Assembly: GCA_963777665.1 (NCBI GenBank)
Contig: CAVZRJ010000004.1
Span: 199,259 to 263,258 of the forward strand
Source: Bog-756 sp963777665
Lineage (GTDB): Bacteria; Actinomycetota; Acidimicrobiia; Acidimicrobiales; RAAP-2
Reading direction: 5' to 3'
Length of the DNA: 64,000 nucleotides
The first letter of the stretch is position 1. Each line of letters opens with the position of its first letter. Under the pieces are notes generated by a model, which was not told the DNA's origin, did not search any database, and worked only from the letters and a program-made list of their open reading frames with translations. The translations under genes and the position numbers were made by a program. Positions 17,687 through 25,775 of the stretch are shown piece after piece.

Positions 17687-18264
17687 CGACGTCGGCCGAG
17701 GCCAGCAGCGAGATCACGGCCGCACCATGGGGACCGCGGAGATCGCGAACGGTCACCTGGTACGACCCGCTGCCAACGGCAACTGCGGCGGCGTCGATGA
17801 GCGGGGTCGACTTCCTGTCCCGGCTGCGGGATGGGTCGGGCCCGCCGCCGCCCATCGCCTCCTTGCTGGGGATGCGGATCCGCGACGTGGAGCCGGGCCG
17901 GGTGGTGTTCGAGTATGAGCCCGACGACTCCGTCTACAACCCGATCGGGATGGTCCACGGCGGCGTGGTGTGCACACTGGCCGACACCGTCATCGGATGC
18001 GCGGTGCACTCGACCCTCGAGGCCGGAGTGGGCTACACCTCGATCGACCTCCAGGTGACCTATCTCCGCCCGCTCACCTCGACGAGCGCCCTCGTGCTGG
18101 CCACTGGCACGGTGGTCAAGCCAGGGCACCGGGTGGCCTTCGGCCGGGCCGAGATTGTTGACGGCACCGGCAAACTCGTCGCCCAGGCCACAGGATCATG
18201 CCTGGTCAAGGATCTCGGGGGCGCCCGGCCTGCTTCACCGGGTTGTGGAGGCCCGCAGGCATGA
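17683..18264 (+). CDS. PaaI-type hotdog thioesterase
   Basis: A 193-residue protein starting at a GTG that overlaps the transporter stop (GTGA). The hotdog core is seen at residues 60-180: FEYEPDDSVYNPIGMVHGGV with the catalytic-region His-Gly-Gly, TLADTVIGCAVHS, then VTYLRPLTSTSALVLATGTV. Family members hydrolyse aryl- or acyl-CoA thioesters. An N-terminal extension of about 45 residues contains RSRTVTWYDPLPTATAA, a conserved lead-in of one actinobacterial PaaI subgroup. Coupling to the transporter suggests joint control by HxlR. Confidence 0.88.
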   Translation: MTTSAEASSEITAAPWGPRRSRTVTWYDPLPTATAAASMSGVDFLSRLRDGSGPPPPIASLLGMRIRDVEPGRVVFEYEPDDSVYNPIGMVHGGVVCTLADTVIGCAVHSTLEAGVGYTSIDLQVTYLRPLTSTSALVLATGTVVKPGHRVAFGRAEIVDGTGKLVAQATGSCLVKDLGGARPASPGCGGPQA

Positions 18265-18369
18265 CCCGTCGGGTTGGGGCAGCTGGGTCATAGACGCATG
18301 CCACAGCCTCGGCGGCCAGCAAGCCTGTAGTTTGCCAAGAGACCCGACCGGGGGGAGGTGGAGGGGGCC

Positions 18370-18846
18370 ATGACGACATCGCTGGCGTTCTACGGGACCC
18401 TCGGCATCATCAGTACGGCGATTGCCTTCTATTGCAACCGGCGTCTCTTCGTCACGGGAGGTGCCGGACGATCCTCTGCGCTCGAGTGCCTGTACTACTT
18501 CTTCGGTGTCGCATCACTGGGCCTCGGCTGGTATTTCAATGTCCGCTACACCCATCAGTACCACAACGCGAGCTACGTCAACTACACCAAGGCGCTCTTC
18601 TCGAACTGGGCGGCGGATTCCGCAGCACAGGACTACATCATGGTCAACCTCGTCCTTCTGCCGCTGTGGACGATCATCGACGGACGAAGGCGGGGGTTAC
18701 GAGTCCCCTGGATCTTCTTTGTGATGAGTCTGTTCACCAGCCTCGCCTTCTCCATGGCGATGTACCTGGCATTTGTCGAACGCCAGATCCGATTCAGCCG
18801 AGACGAACATTTCGAGGCGAGTGCCTCGTCCGTGCAGGCGCGATGA
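18370..18846 (+). CDS. DUF2834-like small membrane protein
   Basis: A 158-residue integral membrane protein with about four transmembrane helices: near the N-terminus (YGTLGIISTAIAFY), YYFFGVASLGLGWYF, IMVNLVLLPLWTII and WIFFVMSLFTSLAFSMAMY. The middle segment, YTKALFSNWAADSAAQDYIM, fits the DUF2834 pattern of a short loop then an Asp before the next helix. Function of the family is unknown. A purine-rich GGGGGAGGTGGAGG lead stands before the ATG. It is a single gene on the plus strand. Confidence 0.7.
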   Translation: MTTSLAFYGTLGIISTAIAFYCNRRLFVTGGAGRSSALECLYYFFGVASLGLGWYFNVRYTHQYHNASYVNYTKALFSNWAADSAAQDYIMVNLVLLPLWTIIDGRRRGLRVPWIFFVMSLFTSLAFSMAMYLAFVERQIRFSRDEHFEASASSVQAR

Positions 18847-19028
18847 GGCGGACCCTGTCCCTCGGTCCAGCGGACGGACGCACACACCGTGGGTCTCGGC
18901 ACTTTCCACGGTGGGCCCAGACTCCTGACTGGTCGGTCGATCGGGACGGTCACCGCGCTACGCCGAATCGGTAGACCGAGCACGCGGCTCGGTCCGGTGT
19001 CCGTGCGCCTGGTTCCCGGAGACCCGTG

Positions 19029-20384
19029 ATGTCAGAACTGCCGGGGGGTACTCCGATGGAACGACCGACGATTGTGCCGATGCCACCCGCAGCGGACGAG
19101 TGCGCCCTACCGTGGGATGCGCCGCTTGTGGACCCGATCGCTGCTCTCGCCGATGCCCGGCGAACACTTGGCGACACATTCGTCGTTGACAGTGGTGAGG
19201 ATCGCTATCTCTTCACCTTTGCTCCGGTGGGAGTGGCCGCCTTCTATGCCCTCGCCGAGGAAACGGCCAGCAAAGGTGTCGCCGACTGGAGAATGCTGCG
19301 CCGCAAGCTCCCCGACGAGCTCTTCGTGGGACGGCGAACCCTGCCACATCAGCTGTTCGGCCGCGAAGACGTCAGCCGATTCTTGGCCAACGTCGATCAG
19401 GCGTTGGACGACACGATCGACGAGCTCGGCGACCAGGGAACCGCCGACGTGTTCGCGTTGACCCGACGACTGGGTCACCGGGTCGGACTTGCCTCCTGGG
19501 GTGGTCCCGGCGCGGCCACCGGCACCCGGTTTGAGGCACTCGTGGTTGCGTTCGATGCCCTGGACGGGTCCGAGGCCTTCGTCCATCCAGATGCGATGGC
19601 TGCGGTGGCCGCATCAGGGAAGGCGGCGGAAATTGAGGCACTCTCCGTAATTGCAGACCATCTGGGTCCTTCGCTCGAAGAGCTGGCCGGAAATGAAGCG
19701 GATCATCCCCTGTTCGCTCGCTTGGTTGCGGCCTGGGCCGACCAACCGCGGTCAGTTGCGGCCAGAGGTGTCGCTGGTGACGTGGCACTGATCCACATCG
19801 CATCGATGTCGAACCTCTTTGCAGCGTTGGGATGGGCCCTGGTCGACCTGCTTGCCCACCCCCTCGAGGCGTCCCGCGTGGAAGGAGGTGACCGAGTGAT
19901 GGCCGAGGCGTGCGCGCTCGAGTCGATCCGTCTCGCCCAGCGATCGATCATGGCCCGGTACGTGATGTCTCCGGTCAGCTTCGACGTCGGAGATGCCGTC
20001 CTTGAGGTTTCGCCGGGGACGACCGTGGCCACGCTGCTCCCACTCACCAACGCGTCGTCCGCGCCGGGTCTCGCGGTGTGGGACCCGACCCGCTGGAAGG
20101 GACGCCGCCTCGCCGATCCCTCGACCCTGGCCGCCGTCGAGTTGGTGACCGCGTTCGGCCACGGACGTCATACGTGTCCGGCCCAGCCGTTCTCCCTCGC
20201 CGCCATGACCACGACGCTGAACCGGCTCCTGTCCGAGTACCTGTGGACTCCGGGGTGGACCGATCGACCGCAACCGGTCCGAGCTCAGATCGGCGGGGTG
20301 GCTCGTGCCGGCGGCCCGTGCCCGCTGACCTACCGCCGGGTCGGCGAATCAGGTGCGGAGACCGGGATGGCCACGGGCAAGTAA
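19029..20384 (+). CDS. Divergent cytochrome P450
   Basis: A protein of about 451 residues with the heme-ligand loop FGHGRHTCPAQPFSLAAM (the Cys is the thiolate ligand) and a K-helix ExxR as ALESIRLAQRS. FGHGRHxCP loops are typical of CYP51-like and similar bacterial P450s. The I-helix region reads HIASMSNLFAALGWALVDL and lacks the usual (A/G)Gx(D/E)T oxygen-activation motif. The protein may therefore use another proton relay or be catalytically altered. The start is uncertain (19026, 19029 or 19056). Its 3' end overlaps the convergent SDR gene by 36 bp. No ferredoxin partner is adjacent. Confidence 0.8.
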   Translation: MSELPGGTPMERPTIVPMPPAADECALPWDAPLVDPIAALADARRTLGDTFVVDSGEDRYLFTFAPVGVAAFYALAEETASKGVADWRMLRRKLPDELFVGRRTLPHQLFGREDVSRFLANVDQALDDTIDELGDQGTADVFALTRRLGHRVGLASWGGPGAATGTRFEALVVAFDALDGSEAFVHPDAMAAVAASGKAAEIEALSVIADHLGPSLEELAGNEADHPLFARLVAAWADQPRSVAARGVAGDVALIHIASMSNLFAALGWALVDLLAHPLEASRVEGGDRVMAEACALESIRLAQRSIMARYVMSPVSFDVGDAVLEVSPGTTVATLLPLTNASSAPGLAVWDPTRWKGRRLADPSTLAAVELVTAFGHGRHTCPAQPFSLAAMTTTLNRLLSEYLWTPGWTDRPQPVRAQIGGVARAGGPCPLTYRRVGESGAETGMATGK

Positions 20385-21161
20385 CGGGACGAGCACCCGA
20401 TTGGGGATCATCCTGCTGACCACAGTGGCAGCGCGGTTTCCGGCTCCGGGGATCACGACCGCCCGACCGGACGCGAGACCGTCGATGCCGGCCCGGGCCA
20501 CTGCGGGAGCCGTCTCCCACAGGAACGCCGGCAGAGCCGCAGAAGCATCCTCCTTGCTGAATCCGGCCCGCTCGCCGAATCCGGTGTCGACAGGACCGGG
20601 GCAGAGGGTGGTGGCAGTCACACCCGTGCCGCGAAGCTCAGCACCCAGGCTCTGGGTGTACGAGAGCACGAATGCCTTGGCGGCCCCGTAGCCGGCCTGA
20701 CCGGGCAAGGGTTGAAACGCTCCGGTCGAGGCCACGTTGAGCACTGCGCCCCGCCCGCGTTGGACCATTCCGGGAAGGAACCTGCTGCACAGATCCACGA
20801 CTGCCATGACGTCGACCTCGACCATCTCCATCTCCGCATCGGGATCCGACGAGGCCACCGGGCCCAACGTCGACACGCCGGCATTGTTGACGAGGATGTC
20901 GGGCTCCAGACCGAGATCGGTGATCCGTGCAAGCAAGTGGGACCGAGCAACCCGGTCTGAGAGGTCCGCCCCGACCACATGAGCAGCGGTCCCGCCGGTG
21001 CCGATCTCGTCGGCAAGGGTCTGGAGCTTGTCCATGCTCCTGGCCACCAGCGTGACGCCGTGGCCACGTCGGGCGAGCTCACGGGCGAGCGCCTCCCCGA
21101 TTCCCGATGAAGCCCCTGTGACAACGGCGGTGGAGCGATCGGAAGGACGAGGGAGGGCCAT
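20349..21161 (-). CDS. SDR family oxidoreductase
   Basis: A 270-residue classical short-chain dehydrogenase. It has TGASSGIGEALARELARRGH (NADP-binding TGxxxGIG), the NNAG motif in ILVNNAGVSTLG, catalytic Ser in NVASTGAF and YGAAK. The C-terminal segment ends with VVSRMIPNRVLVPLLARG, a pattern of the DltE/YqjQ-like branch that often handles long lipophilic substrates. The gene converges on the P450 with a 36-bp overlap, so the two may interfere by antisense transcription. The start ATG at 21161 precedes a family-typical MALPRPSDRSTAVVTG. Confidence 0.9.
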   Translation of the reverse strand: MALPRPSDRSTAVVTGASSGIGEALARELARRGHGVTLVARSMDKLQTLADEIGTGGTAAHVVGADLSDRVARSHLLARITDLGLEPDILVNNAGVSTLGPVASSDPDAEMEMVEVDVMAVVDLCSRFLPGMVQRGRGAVLNVASTGAFQPLPGQAGYGAAKAFVLSYTQSLGAELRGTGVTATTLCPGPVDTGFGERAGFSKEDASAALPAFLWETAPAVARAGIDGLASGRAVVIPGAGNRAATVVSRMIPNRVLVPLLARGHPGLRT

Positions 21162-21414
21162 CCCCCAACAGTAGGAGGAGGAGGCGGTCCGTCCGTCCCG
21201 GTGGCCGCGCTACAGGGCCGGACCCGGCGAGCCCTGGTGGCATCTTCCCTTCCCTGTTCAGACGGCCCAACAGGCGTACGCACATCGTCGCAGGACCGCC
21301 GCAATGCCGTTATGCAGGCGAGAGCAGGCCGGCTCTCCGCGCACGGCGGGTTCACCAGGGCTCGGCACGTGCCAGCGCAGCCGACAGCGCATGGACCAGA
21401 CTCACTGGTGGACC

Positions 21415-22188
21415 ATGAGTGACGACCTCGGTACACCGAACCTGCGGCTCGAGCGAGACGGGTCGATCGCGTGGTGCGTCATCGACCGGCCATCTGCCAG
21501 GAACGCCTTCACCCCGGCGATGTACTACGGACTCAAGCGGGCCGTTCAGCTCGTCAATCTCGATCCCGAACTCGCAGCCCTGATCATCACCGGCGTGGGC
21601 GACGTCTTCGCGCCGGGTGGGGACCTGGGTGGTCGCCGCGACGACGGGGAGTCGTCACCTGATGCGATGGGCGCCGACGTGCTCCCCTTCCTCGCCATCC
21701 GGGACAGCCAGGCGCCGGTCATTGCCGCGGTGAACGGGATCTGCCAGGCCGGTGGCCTGCTGGTCGCGATGATGGCTGACATCGCGGTCGCCAGCGACCG
21801 GGCCACCTTCCGTGTACCGGAGCTCCTGCGGGGGATCCCGGACGCGACCTACGCAGCGGCCCTGCCGGCCCACGTAGGCCTGGCGGTCGCCAGGGACCTC
21901 CTGCTGTCGGCCCGTTCGTTCGATGCAGCCGAGGCCCTCCGGATGGGCCTGCTGTCGCGCGTCGTCCAGCACGACGACCTGCACGACGCTGCCACGGAGG
22001 CCGCCCGTCAGGTGCTGCGAACTGCGCCGACTGCGAGGGCGCAGGTGAAGCGCATGTTGAACGAGCGCTACGGGCTCATCGATTACCAGACGATGTTCTG
22101 GGCGCTCGATCACTCAGAGGAGCCCCGTGAAGGGATGCGGGCGTTCATGGAGAAGCGGCCTCCGGCATGGGTCCCACCCGACCGGTGA
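21415..22188 (+). CDS. Enoyl-CoA hydratase/isomerase family protein
   Basis: A 257-residue crotonase-family protein. Visible elements are WCVIDRPSARNAFTPAMY, the first oxyanion segment DVFAPGGDLGGR, the second AAVNGICQAGGLLVAMMADI and FRVPELLRGIPDA. A Glu-containing LLRG loop is present where catalytic Glu residues usually sit. The ATG at 21415 is preferred to the longer open frame because similarity begins there. A hairpin follows the stop at 22205-22252. Acyl-CoA specificity is unknown. Confidence 0.88.
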   Translation: MSDDLGTPNLRLERDGSIAWCVIDRPSARNAFTPAMYYGLKRAVQLVNLDPELAALIITGVGDVFAPGGDLGGRRDDGESSPDAMGADVLPFLAIRDSQAPVIAAVNGICQAGGLLVAMMADIAVASDRATFRVPELLRGIPDATYAAALPAHVGLAVARDLLLSARSFDAAEALRMGLLSRVVQHDDLHDAATEAARQVLRTAPTARAQVKRMLNERYGLIDYQTMFWALDHSEEPREGMRAFMEKRPPAWVPPDR

Positions 22189-22204
22189 GCCGACCGACGT
22201 CCGG

Positions 22205-22252
22205 TGTGAGGGACGTGCCGGCACGGATCCACGTTCCGGATGATCCCTCACA
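22205..22252. terminator. Inverted repeat between convergent genes, possible bidirectional terminator
   Basis: TGTGAGGGA (22205-22213) and TCCCTCACA (22244-22252) are perfect 9-bp inverted arms. Between them lies another palindrome, CGTGCCGGCACG. The structure sits between the convergent stops at 22188 and 22291. No T-tract follows, which is usual for high-GC actinobacterial terminators. Confidence 0.55.
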
Positions 22253-22290
22253 GACGGGTTGCCAAGGCCGGCCCGCAACGCTCGCGTCGT

Positions 22291-23436
22291 TCAGCTGGAG
22301 CCCGGCTCCCTCACGAGGAAGGCGGCGTTACCGCCGAAGAACAGCGAAGAGCTCTCGTCCAGTGTGAGCCCGGTGGCGGCGTAATCCTCGATCGCCGTCG
22401 ACGTTCCTTCGGTGTGCGGATAGTCACTGCACGCCATGAAGATGTCACCGGCCCGGGCAACCAACCGATGGGGCTGCTCATACGAGAAGGCAGCCACGCG
22501 GACCTGGCGTCGGAAGTACTCGCTCGGCATGAGCGACAACTCTGTGGACTCGCCGTTGAAGCGGGACGTGTGACGGTAGCCACCATCCATCATCTGCAGG
22601 TGGAGCGGCACCCACCGTGCCGACAGCTCCATGATTCCCATCCGGAGATCCGGGTACCGGTCCAGGACCCCGTTCAGGATCAGGTCGGTCATCGCCAGGG
22701 CTGCTCCGGTCCAGATGAAGACCGTGCTCATCGGCGTGATTCCCCCTTCCATGTCCGGTCCGTACCACGCCTCGTCAAAGGGGCGGGCCTGGTTGGCCAC
22801 GTGGAAGACCGGGGTGATGCCGTGATCGACGAATGCAGCCCACGCGCGATCGAGGTCGGGGTGCGAAAGGGGACGCCCGTCCACCAACGCCGGTGGAATC
22901 AGGCCCAGGCGGATGCCACCGGTGGCCAGCGTCTCCAATTGGGCTTCGAGCCACCCGAGATTCCGGAGGTTCAGGTGGGCCACAGGGTAGAGCCGTCCAT
23001 TTCCCTGGGCTGCGACCTCCACGATCCAGCGGTTCCAGGCGGTCATGTTGGCCAAGGTGGCGCGCAGATCATCTTGCAGCGGTCGCTCCCAGCTGATCCC
23101 GTAGTTCGGGAACATGATCGAAGCATCGAACCCGGCTCGATCCAACTGGAGCAGTCGAGCATTCGGATCGGAATAGCTGGCATTGAACTCTTCGAGATCG
23201 AAATCGACGGGCACACCGTCCATCAAGCGCTGCCGAAACGCGCCGATACCGTCGACATCTCCCGGGCGATGCGGACCTCCCAGGCTCAGGCGACGGTCCC
23301 CAAACATGAGCCAGGTGTAACCGAGGTCGTCGACGGCCATATGCAGCGCAACATCGCGGTCCGCAGGATCGACGTACTCCTGCCACATTCCGGACGGCTC
23401 GAAGAGGTGGGTATCGGAGTCGATGAGTGCGTTCAC
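22291..23436 (-). CDS. Amidohydrolase family protein (PF04909 type)
   Basis: A 381-residue metal-dependent hydrolase. The first metal motif is DSDTHLFEP at the N-terminus, the central HLNLRNLGWLEAQ and PVFHVANQ carry further His, and the late CSDYPHTEG gives the metal Asp. This is the pattern of ACMSD-like decarboxylases and hydrolases often found in actinobacterial steroid and aromatic catabolism. The GTG at 23436 is preceded by GGGAGGAG, which fixes the start although the frame is open far upstream. The substrate is unknown. The upstream neighbour, a secreted peptidase, is divergent. Confidence 0.88.
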   Translation of the reverse strand: MNALIDSDTHLFEPSGMWQEYVDPADRDVALHMAVDDLGYTWLMFGDRRLSLGGPHRPGDVDGIGAFRQRLMDGVPVDFDLEEFNASYSDPNARLLQLDRAGFDASIMFPNYGISWERPLQDDLRATLANMTAWNRWIVEVAAQGNGRLYPVAHLNLRNLGWLEAQLETLATGGIRLGLIPPALVDGRPLSHPDLDRAWAAFVDHGITPVFHVANQARPFDEAWYGPDMEGGITPMSTVFIWTGAALAMTDLILNGVLDRYPDLRMGIMELSARWVPLHLQMMDGGYRHTSRFNGESTELSLMPSEYFRRQVRVAAFSYEQPHRLVARAGDIFMACSDYPHTEGTSTAIEDYAATGLTLDESSSLFFGGNAAFLVREPGSS

Positions 23437-23592
23437 TGCACTCCTCCCTTCAAGAACTCTCGACGGAACCGGGAGTACTCGGTTTGAGCCTACTGCTGGA
23501 GCGGATACAGCGCCCGGCGCCTCGGCCGTTGTGGAAGCCACAGTGCCGGGGGTAGTCTTCGGGAGTCGAGTTCGGGGAGTAGGGGGGCAGGG

Positions 23593-24348
23593 ATGCGGGT
23601 CGCAGCCAGTGGTGTCGTCCGGCGTGCCGGTTGCGCGGTGCTTGCGCTCACCGCCGTCGCGTTCGTCCCGTCGTCGGTGCCGGTAACGGCGGCCCTGCAC
23701 GCGCCACTGATGATGACCGCTCCAGGCGTCCCTTCCACCGCAGGTGCCACGAGCTCGAACTGGTCGGGATACGTGTCCACTGCGGGCCCGTTCACGAGTG
23801 TCTCGGCCACATGGATCCAACCCAGGGCGACGTGCACGTCGGCTGGCACATACAGTGCATTTTGGGTCGGGTTGGACGGCGATGGCAGCAACAGTGTGGA
23901 GCAGACCGGCTCGGAGGTGGACTGCTTCGGCGGGACGCCTCGCTACTACAGCTGGTACGAGATGTATCCGAAGTACCCGGTGAATTTCGCCCTCCCGGTT
24001 CATCCGGGTGACGTGTTCCACGGGTCCGTCGTGGCAGCGACCGGCGGGGCGTTCACCTTGGTGCTCAGCGATCTCACGGTCGGTTGGACGCGCACGGTAC
24101 ACGCAACCTATGCGCCCGCAAAGCTGCACTCGGCCGAGATCATTGCAGAAGCACCATCTTCTGCTTTGAGGGTTCTCCCCTTGACCGACTTTCATGCGGT
24201 GCTCTTCAGTTCGGCGAAAGCCAACGGCAAGGCCATCGGATCCGACGCACCGGTTTCGATCAACATGGAATCGGGGTCGACCCTCAAGGCGGCGACCAGC
24301 CTGCTCTCAAACGGCCAGAACTTCGAGGTGATCTGGAAGCACACCTGA
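23593..24348 (+). CDS. Secreted G1-family glutamic endopeptidase (eqolisin-like)
   Basis: A 251-residue exported protein. The signal peptide has an RRAG start, hydrophobic VLALTAVAFVPSSVPV and a cut near TAALHA. The mature enzyme shows the G1 (scytalidoglutamic peptidase) hallmarks: SSNWSGYV, SATWIQP, FWVGLDGDGSNSVEQTG with catalytic Gln104, YYSWYEMYP, and SAEIIAEAPS with the probable catalytic Glu186 (or Glu182). G1 peptidases use a Gln/Glu dyad at acid pH. The family is best known in fungi but occurs in actinobacteria of acidic habitats. The gene stands alone. Confidence 0.88.
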   Translation: MRVAASGVVRRAGCAVLALTAVAFVPSSVPVTAALHAPLMMTAPGVPSTAGATSSNWSGYVSTAGPFTSVSATWIQPRATCTSAGTYSAFWVGLDGDGSNSVEQTGSEVDCFGGTPRYYSWYEMYPKYPVNFALPVHPGDVFHGSVVAATGGAFTLVLSDLTVGWTRTVHATYAPAKLHSAEIIAEAPSSALRVLPLTDFHAVLFSSAKANGKAIGSDAPVSINMESGSTLKAATSLLSNGQNFEVIWKHT

Positions 24349-24519
24349 GCGCGCAGCCCGGCGGATCACGACAGACCGCCTTCCTCAACTGGCCATCGCG
24401 AGGACTAGCGAGAGTCCACTGCCTGAACTGGTCGTGGCGGGGGATGGCGATCGGCCTACTGTGTGCACCATGAGGAACCTCGACCGGCGGCGATCCGTCG
24501 CTCTGAGGAGACTGCTCCC

Positions 24520-25773
24520 GTGAGAGAGGTGCGGATCGCCGACCTGCGGGAGCCTGTGCGCGACGATGCCGAGCGGGCCCTCTACGAGATGGCACTGACC
24601 ATGCAGGTCGACCTCGACCCCGACGGGATCGTCACCGAGGCCTGCCGGGCCACCGGCCTGTCCGATCTCGGCGACCCCACCCTGCCGGATCGCCTCGCAG
24701 CCATGTCCGCGGCACTCGACGCCGACACGGGCCTGTCCGGGATCGGTCGGCACATTGTCCGCGATCGCATGGTCGGGCTCGTGAGAGCACGTCTTCACTT
24801 CGAGGACTTCGTCCGACGTCACCCGGAGGCGCTCGAGGTCGCGCTGGAGCCGCCGGTGATCGTGGTCGGTCTGCCCCGCTCAGGCACGACCCACCTGGTG
24901 AACCTGTTGGCTGCGGACTCGCGGGTCCGTTCCATGCCCTGGTGGGAGGTGATCGAGCCGACGCCGGTGCCCGGTGACGGGCCGGGACGTGACGGCATCG
25001 ATCCGCGCTACCTGCGGTGCCTCCGGGCTCACGAGACGACCCAGCAGGTTGCGCCGTTGGCGGCTCTCATGCACGACCGGCCGCCATGGAGCATCGAAGA
25101 GGACTGCGAGCTGGTCGATCTCGACATCTGTTCGTACACCACGGAGTGGCACGCCCGGGTGCCTGCGTGGCGCGACGTCTACCTGGGCCTCGACCAGCGC
25201 CGGCACTACGCGTTCCTCCGCCGGGAGCTGCAGGTGCTCAGCTACGTGCGCGGGCCGAACCGCTGGGTGCTCAAGTGCCCCCAGCACCTGGAGCAACTCG
25301 GTCCGCTTCTCGACACCTTCCCGCAGGCCACGATCGCCTTCACGCTGCGCGACCCAGTCGCTGTGCTGCAGTCCGCCATCACCATGCTGGCCTACGGGGA
25401 CCGGCTGCGACGGGTGGAGGTCGCGGCCGACCAGCTCGCCGCCTACTGGGTGGACCGGATCGAGCGCCTCCTCCGTTCCGCAGTCCGAGACGCCCACCTC
25501 ATCCCCGTGGCGCAACGGATCGACGTCGAGTTCAACGAGTTCCTGTCCGACGACCGGGCCATGGCTGAGCGGATCCTCGAGGTCGCCGGCCTCGAGGTCA
25601 CCGATCGGGCCCGCTCCGAGCTGACCACCTACCTGGCGAGCAACCCGCGTGGCAAGGACGGGCGGGTCGTCTACGACCTACGGGAAGATTTCGGCATCGA
25701 TCCCGCCGACCTGCGGGAGCGGTTCGCCTTCTACTACGAGGCGTTCCCCCAGATCCGTGCGGAGGTCCGCTGA
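24520..25773 (+). CDS. Sulfotransferase family protein
   Basis: A 417-residue protein of the sulfotransferase_3 type. The PAPS 5'-phosphosulfate-binding loop is VIVVGLPRSGTTHLVNLLAA (residues about 110-130). A second nucleotide-binding segment is FTLRDPVAVLQSAITM. An N-terminal helical domain precedes it. Such proteins transfer sulfate from PAPS, although many distant bacterial homologues lack tested activity. The GTG at 24520, nine nt behind GAGGAG, is preferred over the upstream open frame. It is the first gene of a tight operon: the MBL hydrolase gene starts 2 nt after its stop. Confidence 0.87.
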   Translation: MREVRIADLREPVRDDAERALYEMALTMQVDLDPDGIVTEACRATGLSDLGDPTLPDRLAAMSAALDADTGLSGIGRHIVRDRMVGLVRARLHFEDFVRRHPEALEVALEPPVIVVGLPRSGTTHLVNLLAADSRVRSMPWWEVIEPTPVPGDGPGRDGIDPRYLRCLRAHETTQQVAPLAALMHDRPPWSIEEDCELVDLDICSYTTEWHARVPAWRDVYLGLDQRRHYAFLRRELQVLSYVRGPNRWVLKCPQHLEQLGPLLDTFPQATIAFTLRDPVAVLQSAITMLAYGDRLRRVEVAADQLAAYWVDRIERLLRSAVRDAHLIPVAQRIDVEFNEFLSDDRAMAERILEVAGLEVTDRARSELTTYLASNPRGKDGRVVYDLREDFGIDPADLRERFAFYYEAFPQIRAEVR

Positions 25774-25775
25774 CC

